A stretch of DNA of 62,589 bases from Fulvivirga sp. M361 (GCF_007097395.1 NZ_VKDC01000035.1:1-62589), one strand, 5' to 3'; numbered from the stretch's first letter, positions 34,945 through 44,465 are shown. The notes: generated by a model not told the origin, from the sequence alone. A program made the numbers and translations.

Positions 34945-37752
34945 CTACCTAATCTGTTGACCAATAGTGAAATGGAACTGAGCGCCACTAGGCCCGGCTG
35001 CACCCGGAAGAGTATCAAAACCATAGGCCCAATTGATCCCTATCAGCCCGAAAGCCGGCATAAATATCCTTGCACCCACACCAGCCGAACGGAACATATC
35101 AAAAGGGTTAAACTCTTCAAAACTATTCCAGTTGTTCCCTGCTTCTGAGAAAACAAAACCATAAATAGTAGCTGCCTGACCTGTGGTAACAGGATAACGT
35201 AATTCCATACCTACTTTATTGTAAGCAATACCTCCTTCAATGGCATTGTCCTCCAGCCTGTCAAAAGGTGGATTAATAGAATTGTTTTCATATCCCCTCA
35301 GGCCAATAATATCGGTTCCCAATAAAAACCCCTGTTGCCCGGCTAATCCATCTCCTCCCAGAATAAATCTTTCGAACGGACCTACTCCTGCGTTCTTGGA
35401 AAATGATCCTATAAAACCAAAGTGGGCCTTTGTCTCTAAAACGAGCTTCCCGACCACAGGTATATAGTATTTGGCATCAAACATCCATTTATGATACTCT
35501 ATCCATTTGTATCTTCTTGAATTCTCAAGATTACGTTTTTCACTCGCCTCCAAAACCGTTCTTGTATCACTCTCACTTTCCAGCTGAGGATATTTATCAG
35601 CTAAAATCTGATTAACCAATTGGTCATCATTTTCTTTAATCCAAAAATCATCTCCTCTAAAAGCAGAATATGGAGGCGTAATTGCCAAACTCAAAGAAAG
35701 TGTGGAACCGGAAGAAGGGTATGTGGGATTGTCAATGCTATATCTGCTAATAGTAGTATTAAACGTAATACTGTTTGCCGGGCCATTCTCAAAGCCTAAT
35801 CCTCTTGTACCAAAATTCTCCAACTCATATTGTAAATATGAAATTGAGTTATTCAATGAGAAATAATTATCCGGCCATTCTAGTTGTCGTCCAAGTCCCA
35901 GCGTAATTCCTCTTACGCCCAAACGAGCGTTAAAATCATCAAAGCGCCTAGCCGTGTTCTCTAATTCACCATCCAGCCCACGTCTGGGAACCGTCTGCCT
36001 CTGAACAGAATAATTAAAACTCACCGAAAATGAATTCGGCTTCCTACCTCCCAGCCAAGGTTCGGTAAAAGAAAATGAGTAACTCTGGAACTGCCTCCCG
36101 TTAGCTTGTGCTCTGAGAGACAAACGCTGTCCGTCTCCTACCGGAATAGGTGTGAATTTACCCTTTAGCATGTTGCGGACTGAGAAGTTATTCAACGTTA
36201 ATCCTAGGGTACCCACAAAGCCAAAAGCACCCCCCCAGCCACCGGAAAGTTCTATTTGGTCACTTGAACGTTCTACCAATCTCCATTCAATATCTACCGT
36301 TCCATCTGCAGGGTTAGGCAAAGGTGTCGGTGATATTTGCTCAGGATCAAAATAGCCCAATTGTGATAGTCGTTGCTGGGTTCTGATAATGTCACTACGG
36401 CTGAATTTTTGCCCTGGAACCGTTCTAAGTTCTCTTCGGATCACATGATCCCTTGTTTTATCATTACCTGCGATAATAACATTTTTAATGGTAGCCTGCT
36501 CACCTTCATAGATCCTCATCTCAACGTCAATTGAATCACCGTCAACAGCCACCTCTACCGGGTTCACACGGAAAAACAAATAACCATCATCCATATATAG
36601 ACCGCTTATGTCAGGACCCTTCGGATTAAAAGATAATTTTGTATCAATCAATTCCTTGTTATAAACGTCTCCTTTTTCAATGGCCAATATTTTTTGAAGG
36701 GTCTCATCCGTATGAATAAAATTACCTGTCCATATTATGTTTCTGAAATAGTATTTACTTCCTTCATCAATCTTAAGATGAACATTAATTTTATCGCCTT
36801 CATAAGCATATATGGTGTCAGCAGAGATATTTGCATCACGATATCCTTTTGAGTTATAGAAATTGATCAATGCTTGTTTATCGTCTTCATAGTCTGACTT
36901 AATAAATTTTGACCCTTTGAAAAAATTCAGCTTTACATTGTCATTGACAAACCTTTTCAGGTCTTTACCAGACATTTCATAAGTAGAATCAAAAAAGTTG
37001 ACGACTTTCCCAGGCCTTATTCCCGCTAATAATTGAGCCGCCTGCTTAAAAAGTGAAACCCTAACATGTTCGTTAGTAGACTTCATTTTCTTTTTCAGAC
37101 GAGTATCTGAGTACTCTTCATTGCCCTCAAATATAATTCTATTAACCCTTACTTTAGACTTTGGATTGACCACAATACGCAGTTTAACCCCGTCTCTATT
37201 AAGAGTATCCAACGTTTGAATCACTTTAACATCAGCATTTAAGAATCCCTTTTTCACATAATGGTTTTTTACCGTTATCTGGGTATTTCTTATAATGGCA
37301 TCAGATAGAATTCTACCACGAATAAGATTGAGATCTTCACGTATTTCAGTTTCTCTTGATTTTTTGACCCCTTCAAATGTAAACCCGGTCAGGCGAGGGC
37401 GTTCTGTCAGTTCTATTTTCAGATAAACCTGGTCTCCCTCGATCTTGTCAATGGAAATGGAAACGTCCCCTACCAGACCGTGTTTCCATAATTTCTTAAT
37501 GGCCCCGCTTATCTCGTCACCTGGAATTTTCACCTTATCTCCTACCTTTAATCCGGATAAGGATATTAAAGCATTTTTATCCAAAACTTTCAACCCGGTA
37601 ACATCAATACCACCTACCACATATTGTGTAGGGTTCGAATAATTAAGAGAGCTATTGTTTTCTGAATTATCAGTGCTTCTCTTTCTACGGATCTGACCAT
37701 CCACATGGTTAACAAACAGGCATAAGGCCAATAAGACTACTGTTCTTCTCAT
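34945..37752 (-). CDS. bamA: BamA, outer membrane protein assembly factor (Omp85)
   Basis: The 935-aa product starts at the ATG at 37752 (a TTG lies one codon earlier), with a signal peptide ending NHVDGQ. Tandem POTRA domains occupy roughly residues 45-480, with GLKVLDKNALISLSGLKVGD, GDQVYLKIELTERPRLTGF and EGEQATIKNVIIAGNDKTRD. The 16-stranded barrel follows, with the Omp85 signatures GFLLGTDIIGLRGYENNSI and IFMPAFGLIGINWAYGFD and a C-terminal FHFTIGQQIR. BamA inserts beta-barrel proteins into the outer membrane. It is longer than the E. coli protein, mainly in the POTRA region, as usual for Bacteroidota. It sits 3 nt after uppS and directly before two skp genes. Confidence 0.97.
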   Translation of the reverse strand: MRRTVVLLALCLFVNHVDGQIRRKRSTDNSENNSSLNYSNPTQYVVGGIDVTGLKVLDKNALISLSGLKVGDKVKIPGDEISGAIKKLWKHGLVGDVSISIDKIEGDQVYLKIELTERPRLTGFTFEGVKKSRETEIREDLNLIRGRILSDAIIRNTQITVKNHYVKKGFLNADVKVIQTLDTLNRDGVKLRIVVNPKSKVRVNRIIFEGNEEYSDTRLKKKMKSTNEHVRVSLFKQAAQLLAGIRPGKVVNFFDSTYEMSGKDLKRFVNDNVKLNFFKGSKFIKSDYEDDKQALINFYNSKGYRDANISADTIYAYEGDKINVHLKIDEGSKYYFRNIIWTGNFIHTDETLQKILAIEKGDVYNKELIDTKLSFNPKGPDISGLYMDDGYLFFRVNPVEVAVDGDSIDVEMRIYEGEQATIKNVIIAGNDKTRDHVIRRELRTVPGQKFSRSDIIRTQQRLSQLGYFDPEQISPTPLPNPADGTVDIEWRLVERSSDQIELSGGWGGAFGFVGTLGLTLNNFSVRNMLKGKFTPIPVGDGQRLSLRAQANGRQFQSYSFSFTEPWLGGRKPNSFSVSFNYSVQRQTVPRRGLDGELENTARRFDDFNARLGVRGITLGLGRQLEWPDNYFSLNNSISYLQYELENFGTRGLGFENGPANSITFNTTISRYSIDNPTYPSSGSTLSLSLAITPPYSAFRGDDFWIKENDDQLVNQILADKYPQLESESDTRTVLEASEKRNLENSRRYKWIEYHKWMFDAKYYIPVVGKLVLETKAHFGFIGSFSKNAGVGPFERFILGGDGLAGQQGFLLGTDIIGLRGYENNSINPPFDRLEDNAIEGGIAYNKVGMELRYPVTTGQAATIYGFVFSEAGNNWNSFEEFNPFDMFRSAGVGARIFMPAFGLIGINWAYGFDTLPGAAGPSGAQFHFTIGQQIR

Positions 37753-37755
37753 CAA

Positions 37756-38478
37756 TCAAGAGTTCACTTGTTCACTAATTCTACCAAATCTTCTTTCTCT
37801 ACTTTGAAAAGCCTGAATAGCCTCATAAAGATCTTCTCGTCTAAAATCAGGCCATAACTTACTTGTGATGTAAATTTCTGTATAGGCTATTTGCCATAAC
37901 AAAAAATTACTGATTCTTAGTTCTCCACTTGTTCTGATCAATAGTTCCGGGTCAGGAATATCACGGGTTTGAAGGTATTGGCCGATCAATTCCTCATTAA
38001 TATTACTTGCCATTAAGTCTCCATGCTGTACTTCTTTTGCTATCTGTTTTACAGCTTCGGTAATTTCCCACCGTCCGCTATAACTTAATGCCAAAATCAA
38101 GGTCAGACCCGTATTATCTTTTGTCATTTCCATAGCTTCCATCAGCTCTGATTGACATTTTTTCGGAAGGCTTTGAAAAGACCCAATAGTCGTTAGTCTG
38201 ACGTTATTGTTTAACAGGGTTTTTAATTCTTTTTTTATTGTTAGCACAAGAAGCTCCATGAGTCCACTGACTTCTTCTATCGGCCGGCCCCAATTCTCTG
38301 TAGAAAAAGCATAAAGTGTAAGGAATTCCACCCCGAGTTCCGCGCATCCCTCGGTAACTTCCCGAACCGCCTTAATAGCATTTTTATGCCCAAAAATTCT
38401 GGCAGCGCCTTTCTTTTTAGCCCACCTGCCATTGCCATCCATTATAGCGGCAATATGCCTTGGAAGACCACTTGTCAT
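37756..38478 (-). CDS. uppS: Isoprenyl (undecaprenyl) diphosphate synthase
   Basis: The protein has 240 aa from the ATG at 38478, chosen because AAAGGA lies 9 nt before it; a GTG at 38502 would add eight residues. It is a cis-prenyltransferase that makes the C55 carrier lipid for peptidoglycan and O-antigen. It has the substrate-binding loop AAIMDGNGRWAKKKG with the catalytic Asp near the start, TLYAFSTENWGRP, and DPELLIRTSGELRISNFLLW. The position immediately before bamA is conserved with PorG-containing Bacteroidota. Confidence 0.96.
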   Translation of the reverse strand: MTSGLPRHIAAIMDGNGRWAKKKGAARIFGHKNAIKAVREVTEGCAELGVEFLTLYAFSTENWGRPIEEVSGLMELLVLTIKKELKTLLNNNVRLTTIGSFQSLPKKCQSELMEAMEMTKDNTGLTLILALSYSGRWEITEAVKQIAKEVQHGDLMASNINEELIGQYLQTRDIPDPELLIRTSGELRISNFLLWQIAYTEIYITSKLWPDFRREDLYEAIQAFQSRERRFGRISEQVNS

Positions 38479-38554
38479 AATATTTTCCTTTAAAGCAGAC
38501 ACAAGTTTGCAAAATTAAGTTTTTTGCACTAAATATTTCGTTATTACCACTTTT

Positions 38555-39292
38555 TTAACGACTTCTGTAGTTCCTTTTATACGGACTGTTGGGACAAGGA
38601 ATAGTATAGAAAGAGTAAGTCATAGAAACACCGAAATAATAATAAGAATCATTATCGAATCGATTACCATAATCAAAATTCTTGATTGTTCCATCTCCTT
38701 CACTCACGTTATCTAAGTAGTCAAAAAATATTTTTCTCGCTCCAAACTCAACCCCCATATACCATTTAGGATTTAAAATGTATTTTATCCCCAGACCAAA
38801 AGGAATAGCAGGCTGTATATTGCTATATTCCGCAGGCTTATCACCTTCTCCGGACAGACCAAAAATGGCTAAGCCTCCAAACAAATAAGGGGTCCATCGG
38901 ATAAGCGTATGCTCTTGCCTCCACTTTAAAAAATGGTACTCAAATACTGTAGAAGCTTCAAACACAAAAATGTCAAAAGAGGCATCACGTTGTTGCGCAA
39001 ATGGATCAATAGGGGTTTTGTCATCACTGGCTGCCATTTGACCTGCAGTGAGGCCAACCCTAAAACTTACAGCATTGCTTAGGTTATTCCTGAAGAAAAC
39101 AGTACCAGCCGGGGTAATAGATTTCAAATTTATACCTCTGGACAGGTCGCCGGAATACTTAAACCCGCCTATGCCAAAGCCTATTTCGGTCTCTTGTGAC
39201 CAAGCCGACGAACAGAGCATGCAAAGCATTAAAACAAAAATGGGAAAACCGATAGTAGGTTTTCCCTTGAAAGATGCCATCATTAATTTCAT
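38555..39292 (-). CDS. porG: DUF6089/PorG-family outer membrane protein
   Basis: The 245-aa product starts at ATG 39292, with alternative Met at codons 4 and 5 just before a signal peptide ending CSSAWSQ. The mature part is a small beta-barrel with GFGIGGFKYSGDLSRGINL, YLFGGLAIFGLSG and IKYILNPKWYMGVEFGARKI, ending in a Tyr-rich strand and basic tail. DUF6089 includes PorG of Porphyromonas and Flavobacterium, an outer membrane component of the type IX secretion system. In P. gingivalis, porG is also followed by uppS, bamA and two ompH genes, which supports the call. It starts 1 nt after a paralogue. Other T9SS genes are not in the window. Confidence 0.75.
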   Translation of the reverse strand: MKLMMASFKGKPTIGFPIFVLMLCMLCSSAWSQETEIGFGIGGFKYSGDLSRGINLKSITPAGTVFFRNNLSNAVSFRVGLTAGQMAASDDKTPIDPFAQQRDASFDIFVFEASTVFEYHFLKWRQEHTLIRWTPYLFGGLAIFGLSGEGDKPAEYSNIQPAIPFGLGIKYILNPKWYMGVEFGARKIFFDYLDNVSEGDGTIKNFDYGNRFDNDSYYYFGVSMTYSFYTIPCPNSPYKRNYRSR

Positions 39293-39293
39293 A

Positions 39294-40358
39294 TTACCTG
39301 AATTTCGCTCTTCTGAATGTAGCGCCTATAATATAAGCTAGTTTGATCGTTGTAACGAAATATTGGTCGTTATCGTCTTTATTGCCACGTATATTATCTC
39401 TGAACTCTGTACCATACCCATCGAAGAAGCCATCTCCATCCCTATCAAATGCTGTTGCATTGATCGCAGTGAAGTCCCTTTCCGAGTTTGAAACTGCAGC
39501 AGTCGTTTCCTGAGAGCGATCAGCCAGCTCTCTGGATAGATCGTTGGGCAAGAGGGATGGGTCAATATAGTTTTGACTTACATCATCAAGATAATCCGTA
39601 AAGGTGTATCTCAAGCCTACTTCAAAAGAAAGGTCAAACACCTGATTTAATCTATATCTAACTCCTATTCCTATTGGGATCGCTATTTGCCATAAGCTAT
39701 AAGATTCGATCCCCGAATTCACGGCATCATCAGGCAAATTCGAATATTGCCCTTCCGTACCCAGGGGCTCCAAATCTACCCAACTACCTGCTTCGGGCAA
39801 AGAGCTACTTTCATTTACATATGCCTGTGGATTATGGTGAAATACAGTTAAGCCCACAAATGCGTAAGGGGTAAATTGTACTCTGCTTATATAGGATCCT
39901 TCATTTTTCAAAAGATCAAACATGGCTGTTATGGTAAGTTCCTTAATCCTATTCCTGAAGTGAAGGTTTCTGACATATCTAAACCTTGCCTCTTCATCTC
40001 CCGGATCTGCCGATTCAAAATCATCTCCTCTCAGCGTTCCATAGGTAAAAGCACCTCTCAAAGTATACCTTGGACCAAATCTATGTCCAAACTCCAATCC
40101 AAAACCTGGCCTCGTAAATGATATATCTGTGCTAAGCCGTCTCGATAAAGGGGCCAAATCACCAAAATAATTAAATGCATTAATAGAAAATGCCAGATAA
40201 TTATATTTCTTGTCTGCTGTGAAATTATTTTTCTTTCCCTTAAAGCTGGAAATTCTCTTGTTGTTTTTACGGATAGATTTTCTTTTTAACTGACTGTGAG
40301 CGGATTCACTTACCCCCATCACTAAAACAGTAAGAATTAGAATTAAATATCTTTTCAT
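39294..40358 (-). CDS. PorG-like (DUF6089) outer membrane protein with a calcium-loop-like insert
   Basis: This 354-aa paralogue of the next gene has a signal peptide ending SAHSQ. A basic linker rich in Lys and Arg (about residues 24-48) precedes the barrel with YLAFSINAFNYFGDLAPLS and FGHRFGPRYTLRGAFTYGTL. Late in the protein there is an insert with FDRDGDGFFDGYGTEF, a DxDGDG motif like the calcium-binding loops of EF-hand or thrombospondin type 3 repeats, absent from the shorter paralogue. A structural role at the cell surface or in type IX secretion is inferred. It follows nadK after 78 nt. Confidence 0.72.
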   Translation of the reverse strand: MKRYLILILTVLVMGVSESAHSQLKRKSIRKNNKRISSFKGKKNNFTADKKYNYLAFSINAFNYFGDLAPLSRRLSTDISFTRPGFGLEFGHRFGPRYTLRGAFTYGTLRGDDFESADPGDEEARFRYVRNLHFRNRIKELTITAMFDLLKNEGSYISRVQFTPYAFVGLTVFHHNPQAYVNESSSLPEAGSWVDLEPLGTEGQYSNLPDDAVNSGIESYSLWQIAIPIGIGVRYRLNQVFDLSFEVGLRYTFTDYLDDVSQNYIDPSLLPNDLSRELADRSQETTAAVSNSERDFTAINATAFDRDGDGFFDGYGTEFRDNIRGNKDDNDQYFVTTIKLAYIIGATFRRAKFR

Positions 40359-40436
40359 TGCAACGTGTTATAATCCAACTGTTGAAAACAAAATCAAAAA
40401 CGCCTAAAAGTAAACATTATCTTAGAAAGATAAAAC

Positions 40437-41315
40437 TTAGTTTCTAACGTCCAGTCCCCAGTTTAGTTTTTGTCTGAGCGTTTTAAAGTAGTTATTTTCT
40501 TTCAACTTAATAAGCCTTATCTTAAATTTTTCCTTAGTAACAGTCAATCGAATAGAATTGTCAACTGTCTCAATACGAGAATCTAACGATATAAGAAAAC
40601 TGTTACTACGGCCTTCAACAGTAAATGATAGCTCCGAACTATCAGGGACAACAATAGGACGAACCGTCAGATTATGTGGGCTGACCGGTGTTATAATGAA
40701 GTTATCAGACTGCGGCAGCACCAGTGGCCCTCCGCAGCTTATAGAATATCCGGTCGACCCGGTGGGTGAAGACACAATTATTCCATCAGCCCAATAAGAA
40801 TTTAGAAACTCTCCATTGATAAAAGTATTCACAACAATCATAGACGTGGTGTCTTTTTTCAGAATTGTGAAATCGTTGAGCGAAAAATTAAGCCCATCAA
40901 ATAAATTAGCATTAGAATCCAGGTGAAGCAGTGTCCTTTCGTCAAATTCATAATCCTGGTCGTGTAAGCACTTTAAGGCTTCGTTGATAGACTCTTTCGA
41001 AGTAGTGGCCAAAAACCCGAGCCGTCCGGTATTTATACCCAGTATAGGTACATCCGAACCAGCTATGTAGGTAACAGCCTCCAGTAAAGTGCCATCTCCT
41101 CCAAGGGTTAACATAACATCAAGATAACTTAGATCAGACTTGTAACGGAACACCTCATAAGCAGGCAGCTTAAGTCCCTGGCGCTCTACCAGTGGGAGAT
41201 AATCGTTTGAAATATGAACATGGCAATTCCAGCCTTCTAATATTGAAAATACGCTTTGAATAAAATCCTTACCTTCAGGTCCGAAATCTTTACCGTGAAT
41301 GCCAATATTCATCAT
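40437..41315 (-). CDS. nadK: NAD kinase
   Basis: The 292-aa product phosphorylates NAD to NADP with ATP. It has GGDGT (72-76) in MLTLGGDGTLLEA, INTGRLGFLATT, and the signature SSPTGSTGYSISCGGPLV, with the adjacent VVPDSSELSF. Starts at 41315 and 41312 are equally possible (MMNIG). It lies 4 nt after the CBS-domain gene and leads into the PorG-type genes, a common order in Bacteroidota. Confidence 0.96.
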   Translation of the reverse strand: MMNIGIHGKDFGPEGKDFIQSVFSILEGWNCHVHISNDYLPLVERQGLKLPAYEVFRYKSDLSYLDVMLTLGGDGTLLEAVTYIAGSDVPILGINTGRLGFLATTSKESINEALKCLHDQDYEFDERTLLHLDSNANLFDGLNFSLNDFTILKKDTTSMIVVNTFINGEFLNSYWADGIIVSSPTGSTGYSISCGGPLVLPQSDNFIITPVSPHNLTVRPIVVPDSSELSFTVEGRSNSFLISLDSRIETVDNSIRLTVTKEKFKIRLIKLKENNYFKTLRQKLNWGLDVRN

Positions 41316-41319
41316 TGGC

Positions 41320-41991
41320 TCAAATATCCAGGAATTTTAATAACATATTGATGCGATCTTTTTCCTGATTCTCCATGGTACTTTCCTGAAATCGGCCAAT
41401 GACTTTAAATCCAAATCTTTCAAAAGTAGCTACTATAGGTGACAGGTCTAACTTATCAATCTTAAGTGTTACTCTCAATTTACTGGCATCATCATCGTCC
41501 ACTTCGACATTACTACTCAATATCTTTGCGTTATTTTCTTCAATCAAGCGACTTATCTGTGAAAGTGAATAATCGATCTGTTGTAAAGAGAGCACCAGGA
41601 TACTACCCGGTATTTGAATAGCCACAGACTGAGCAAATGAATTAATCGTATCACGAACGGTGATCACCCCTAAATAATTCTTTTCATCATCTTCCACCCC
41701 TACCATTTGAAGAAAATTCTCTGACGCAATCTTCAGGACATCATAGAAGTGCGAATTTTTTGACAGGACACAATTTTTACCTATTGTATCAAAGTCCTCT
41801 ATCAACATCTCCACATCATTCTGCTCCATTACCATCTCTTCTGTAATAAAACCAATGAATTTTTCATTATTTACAACAGGTAACTCGTTACTGCGTAATT
41901 CCTCCATCCAAACCAGGGCTTTATGAGCGTCGTCCTTTGGTTTCAATGGCGGTATCATATGGTTTATTAATTCCTCAGCTATCATATTCAT
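41320..41991 (-). CDS. CBS-domain protein with ACT-like C-terminus
   Basis: The 223-aa protein has two CBS motifs at about 5-60 (MIPPLKPKDDAHKALVWMEE) and 75-130 (SHFYDVLKIASENFLQMVGV, ITVRDTINSF), forming a Bateman module that binds adenine nucleotides in other families. An ACT-like domain follows at about 135-215 (SLQQIDYSLSQISRLIEENN). Its 5' end overlaps the 3' end of the hydrolase gene by 17 nt, and ATGs at 41991 and 41985 are both possible. It lies just before nadK, so a nucleotide-sensing role in the pathway is plausible but unproven. Confidence 0.85.
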   Translation of the reverse strand: MNMIAEELINHMIPPLKPKDDAHKALVWMEELRSNELPVVNNEKFIGFITEEMVMEQNDVEMLIEDFDTIGKNCVLSKNSHFYDVLKIASENFLQMVGVEDDEKNYLGVITVRDTINSFAQSVAIQIPGSILVLSLQQIDYSLSQISRLIEENNAKILSSNVEVDDDDASKLRVTLKIDKLDLSPIVATFERFGFKVIGRFQESTMENQEKDRINMLLKFLDI

Positions 41992-42742
41992 TCTCCTCTA
42001 TATAGTCACTTAAAATTTTATTGAATTTATCAGGATGTTCCATCATAGGTGCATGGCAGCAGTTATCAATAAATCTGAGCTGCGAATTAGGTATTAACCT
42101 GTTAAACTCATATCCCACCATTGGTGGGGTAATGGTATCATTTAAACCCCAAATCAGCAACGTTGGTTTCTGAATTGTCGTAATATCTTTGGCCATATTA
42201 TGTCTTTGGGCAGATTTGGCAATAGCCACTATCCTCAAACATTTAGGAATACTTTTAGTAGTCTCAAACACTTCATCTACAAGTTCTTTATTAGCTGTAT
42301 TCGGATTATAAAATGTATATTCTACCTTTTCTTTAACATATTCATAACTACCTCTTTTAGGAAATGAACCTCCAAGAGAATTCTCAAAAAGACCTGAGCT
42401 CCCTGTAAGTACAAGTCGTTTGACATTGTCCGGGTTTCTAAGGGTATAAATAAGTCCTACATGACCTCCAAGAGAATTACCTATTGCTGTTACGGCACTG
42501 AGCCCTCTGAGCCTTACAAAATCCTCAAGGAACTTCACCAAACCATCAAGACCCGCCTGCTTCAATGGCATGTCATAAATAGGTAACAGAGGTATAACTA
42601 CTTTACAATTATGTTTAAAGAAATTTACTGCCGCCTCCCAATTACTCAATGCACCAAATAATCCGTGTAACAACAAAAGCACCTCGCCTTCGCCTTCTTC
42701 TATAAATTTATATTCTCTCTGTTGCTTAATCTTTAGCGACAT
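41975..42742 (-). CDS. Alpha/beta hydrolase
   Basis: This 255-aa alpha/beta-hydrolase fold protein has the oxyanion-loop HGLFGALSNW, the nucleophile Ser in GNSLGGHVG (about residue 89), the acid Asp in LLIWGLNDTITP and the catalytic His in CCHAPMMEHP. There is no signal peptide, so it is cytosolic. The substrate is unknown. It sits about 40 nt after the amidotransferase gene and overlaps the CBS gene. Confidence 0.88.
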   Translation of the reverse strand: MSLKIKQQREYKFIEEGEGEVLLLLHGLFGALSNWEAAVNFFKHNCKVVIPLLPIYDMPLKQAGLDGLVKFLEDFVRLRGLSAVTAIGNSLGGHVGLIYTLRNPDNVKRLVLTGSSGLFENSLGGSFPKRGSYEYVKEKVEYTFYNPNTANKELVDEVFETTKSIPKCLRIVAIAKSAQRHNMAKDITTIQKPTLLIWGLNDTITPPMVGYEFNRLIPNSQLRFIDNCCHAPMMEHPDKFNKILSDYIEENEYDS

Positions 42743-42784
42743 ACACGTGTGATTGATACTGGCAAATTAAACAAAAATGACGAA

Positions 42785-43354
42785 TTAAATTACTAGCTGG
42801 TTTCCTTTAAGCCAATTTCTGATGATGGCAAGTCCATGCTCGGTTAATACCGCTTCAGGGTGAAATTGAAGCCCCCAAATAGGCAGATAACGATGCCGAA
42901 GTGCCATTAATTCATTTTCAGCACTCCAGGCTATCGGTTCTAACACTCCATCATTCAGATCCACTATCAATGAATTATATCTGACTACTTTAAACTCTGA
43001 GGGTATACTTTTAAATAGGACATCATTCACTACTTTTATTTGGGATATCTTGCCATGCATGGGCCGTAAGGCTTTTACCACTTTTCCTCCAAAATACTGT
43101 CCTATGGCCTGATGCCCCAGGCATATACCAAGGATAGGGACCTTGTTGTGGTATATATCCAAAATTTTCATTAGGTGACCGGACTTCGATGGCGTTTCCG
43201 GGCCCGGGGAAATGACAATAGCCTCAAAATCCAATGCATCTATGGTCTCTAACGACACATCATTTCGTACTACTTTACAACTAGTATTTAATTGCCTAAA
43301 GTAATCTTCAAGGTTAAATGTGAATGAATCATAATTATCAAGTAACAGGATCAT
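42785..43354 (-). CDS. pabA: Glutamine amidotransferase subunit (anthranilate/aminodeoxychorismate synthase component II)
   Basis: The product has 189 aa from the ATG at 43354; a longer frame beginning at 43396 would add 14 residues before the conserved start MILLLDNYDSFTFNL. It has ISPGPETPSKSG, the nucleophile Cys in GICLGHQAIGQYFGG and the catalytic His and Glu in LQFHPEAVLTEHG. It supplies ammonia to a TrpE or PabB partner, not encoded in the window, so pabA versus trpG is unresolved. The start overlaps the cvpA gene by 17 nt. Confidence 0.88.
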   Translation of the reverse strand: MILLLDNYDSFTFNLEDYFRQLNTSCKVVRNDVSLETIDALDFEAIVISPGPETPSKSGHLMKILDIYHNKVPILGICLGHQAIGQYFGGKVVKALRPMHGKISQIKVVNDVLFKSIPSEFKVVRYNSLIVDLNDGVLEPIAWSAENELMALRHRYLPIWGLQFHPEAVLTEHGLAIIRNWLKGNQLVI

Positions 43355-43874
43355 TCTGAAGTAATTCACGAACCATTTGAAAAAGGTCTTCTGCAAAAGG
43401 CACTACAAAAGAGAAGGATTCTACCAGTTGTGGCGCCCATGTGATAAGAAACGGGTACAAAACAGACTGGCCAGTCCAACTATCAGATGGCTGAATACCA
43501 AAAGAGTTGGTAAGCCAAAATATTACGCTTATCCCGAAGCTCCATTTTAAAACAGCTACAATGGCGCCTGCGATATTATCCACAGGCCCTAAAAGTGTCA
43601 TATTCAATACTTTTTTTAAAAACTTCCCTAACAAATTGATGATCAGAACTATACCAATGAAGATAATCAAGAATGAAAGGTAAGGCAACAACTGACCGTC
43701 TATATTAAACTGGGCATTCAAAAAGGCCATGCCCAGGTGTAAAAGCTTAAAACCTCCAATGACAGCCAGTACAAAGGCTAAAATCGTAATAATCTCCATT
43801 AAGAAGCCTTTTCGAAAGCCCTTGTAAGCTCCAAAAGAAAGTATTGCCAATAAAACGATATCCAGTATGCTCAA
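43338..43874 (-). CDS. cvpA: CvpA family membrane protein
   Basis: The 178-aa product probably starts at TTG (43874), which lies directly after the yqeY stop codon with no intervening base. The family-typical opening ILDIVLLAILSFGAYKGFRKG follows at once, which supports this start. There are four hydrophobic helices, with LPYLSFLIIFIGIVLIINLL and the conserved LGPVDNIAGAIVAVLKWSFG. CvpA is an inner membrane protein linked to colicin V production and stress tolerance. The end overlaps the amidotransferase gene. Confidence 0.88.
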   Translation of the reverse strand: MSILDIVLLAILSFGAYKGFRKGFLMEIITILAFVLAVIGGFKLLHLGMAFLNAQFNIDGQLLPYLSFLIIFIGIVLIINLLGKFLKKVLNMTLLGPVDNIAGAIVAVLKWSFGISVIFWLTNSFGIQPSDSWTGQSVLYPFLITWAPQLVESFSFVVPFAEDLFQMVRELLQNDPVT

Positions 43875-44327
43875 CTAACCTGCCAGTATTACTTTTACTA
43901 ATTCTGATATCTTTTTCCCATCCGCTTTTCCAGCCAATGATTTAGTGGCTAACCCCATTACCTTCCCCATATCCTGCGGGCCTTGCGCACCTGCCTGAGC
44001 AACAATTTTTTGCAATGCCTCTTTTAGCTCTTCTTCAGTAAGCTGCTTGGGAAGGTATCTTGATATCACTTCAAGTTCAAAAGATTCTTTATCTGCCAGG
44101 TCCTGACGACCTTCTTTCTGGTAAAGTTCGGCAGACTCTTTACGCTGTTTCGCCGCTTTGGTCAAAAGCTTGATCTCTGCATCAGCCTTCAGCTTATCTC
44201 CCACACCCTTCTCCGTTTCTGCCAATAATATTGCTGACTTTATAGCTCTTAATGCAGTAAGTTCTTCCTTCTTTTTTGCCAGCATAGCCGACTTTATATC
44301 CTGGTCAATTTGCTCTTTAAGACTCAT
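43875..44327 (-). CDS. GatB/YqeY-domain protein
   Basis: The 150-aa product starts at the ATG at 44327 (SLKEQIDQDIKSAM), the family-typical start; a frame from 44390 would add 21 residues. The YqeY domain is helical, with LTALRAIKSAILLAETEKG, AELYQKEGRQDLADKE and ISRYLPKQLTEEELKEAL. It resembles the tRNA-binding tail of GatB, although free YqeY proteins have no clear role. It is the first gene of the long minus-strand cluster. Confidence 0.9.
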   Translation of the reverse strand: MSLKEQIDQDIKSAMLAKKKEELTALRAIKSAILLAETEKGVGDKLKADAEIKLLTKAAKQRKESAELYQKEGRQDLADKESFELEVISRYLPKQLTEEELKEALQKIVAQAGAQGPQDMGKVMGLATKSLAGKADGKKISELVKVILAG

Positions 44328-44457
44328 CTCATGTAATAGTTTAACAAACTTCTTGTTATTTTGAAGCTGCAAAGCTAAGTCATAATTCATTGACTTGCTA
44401 AATCTGAATGTGGAGCCTGGTAAACATAATAATCAGGCTGTTATGTTAGATAATACA

Positions 44458-44465
44458 TAATTTTG
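44458..44465 (+). promoter_or_regulatory. Putative -7 promoter element for pdxJ
   Basis: TAATTTTG matches TAnnTTTG and ends 32 nt before the pdxJ start codon. The divergent yqeY cluster starts at 44327. Confidence 0.42.
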
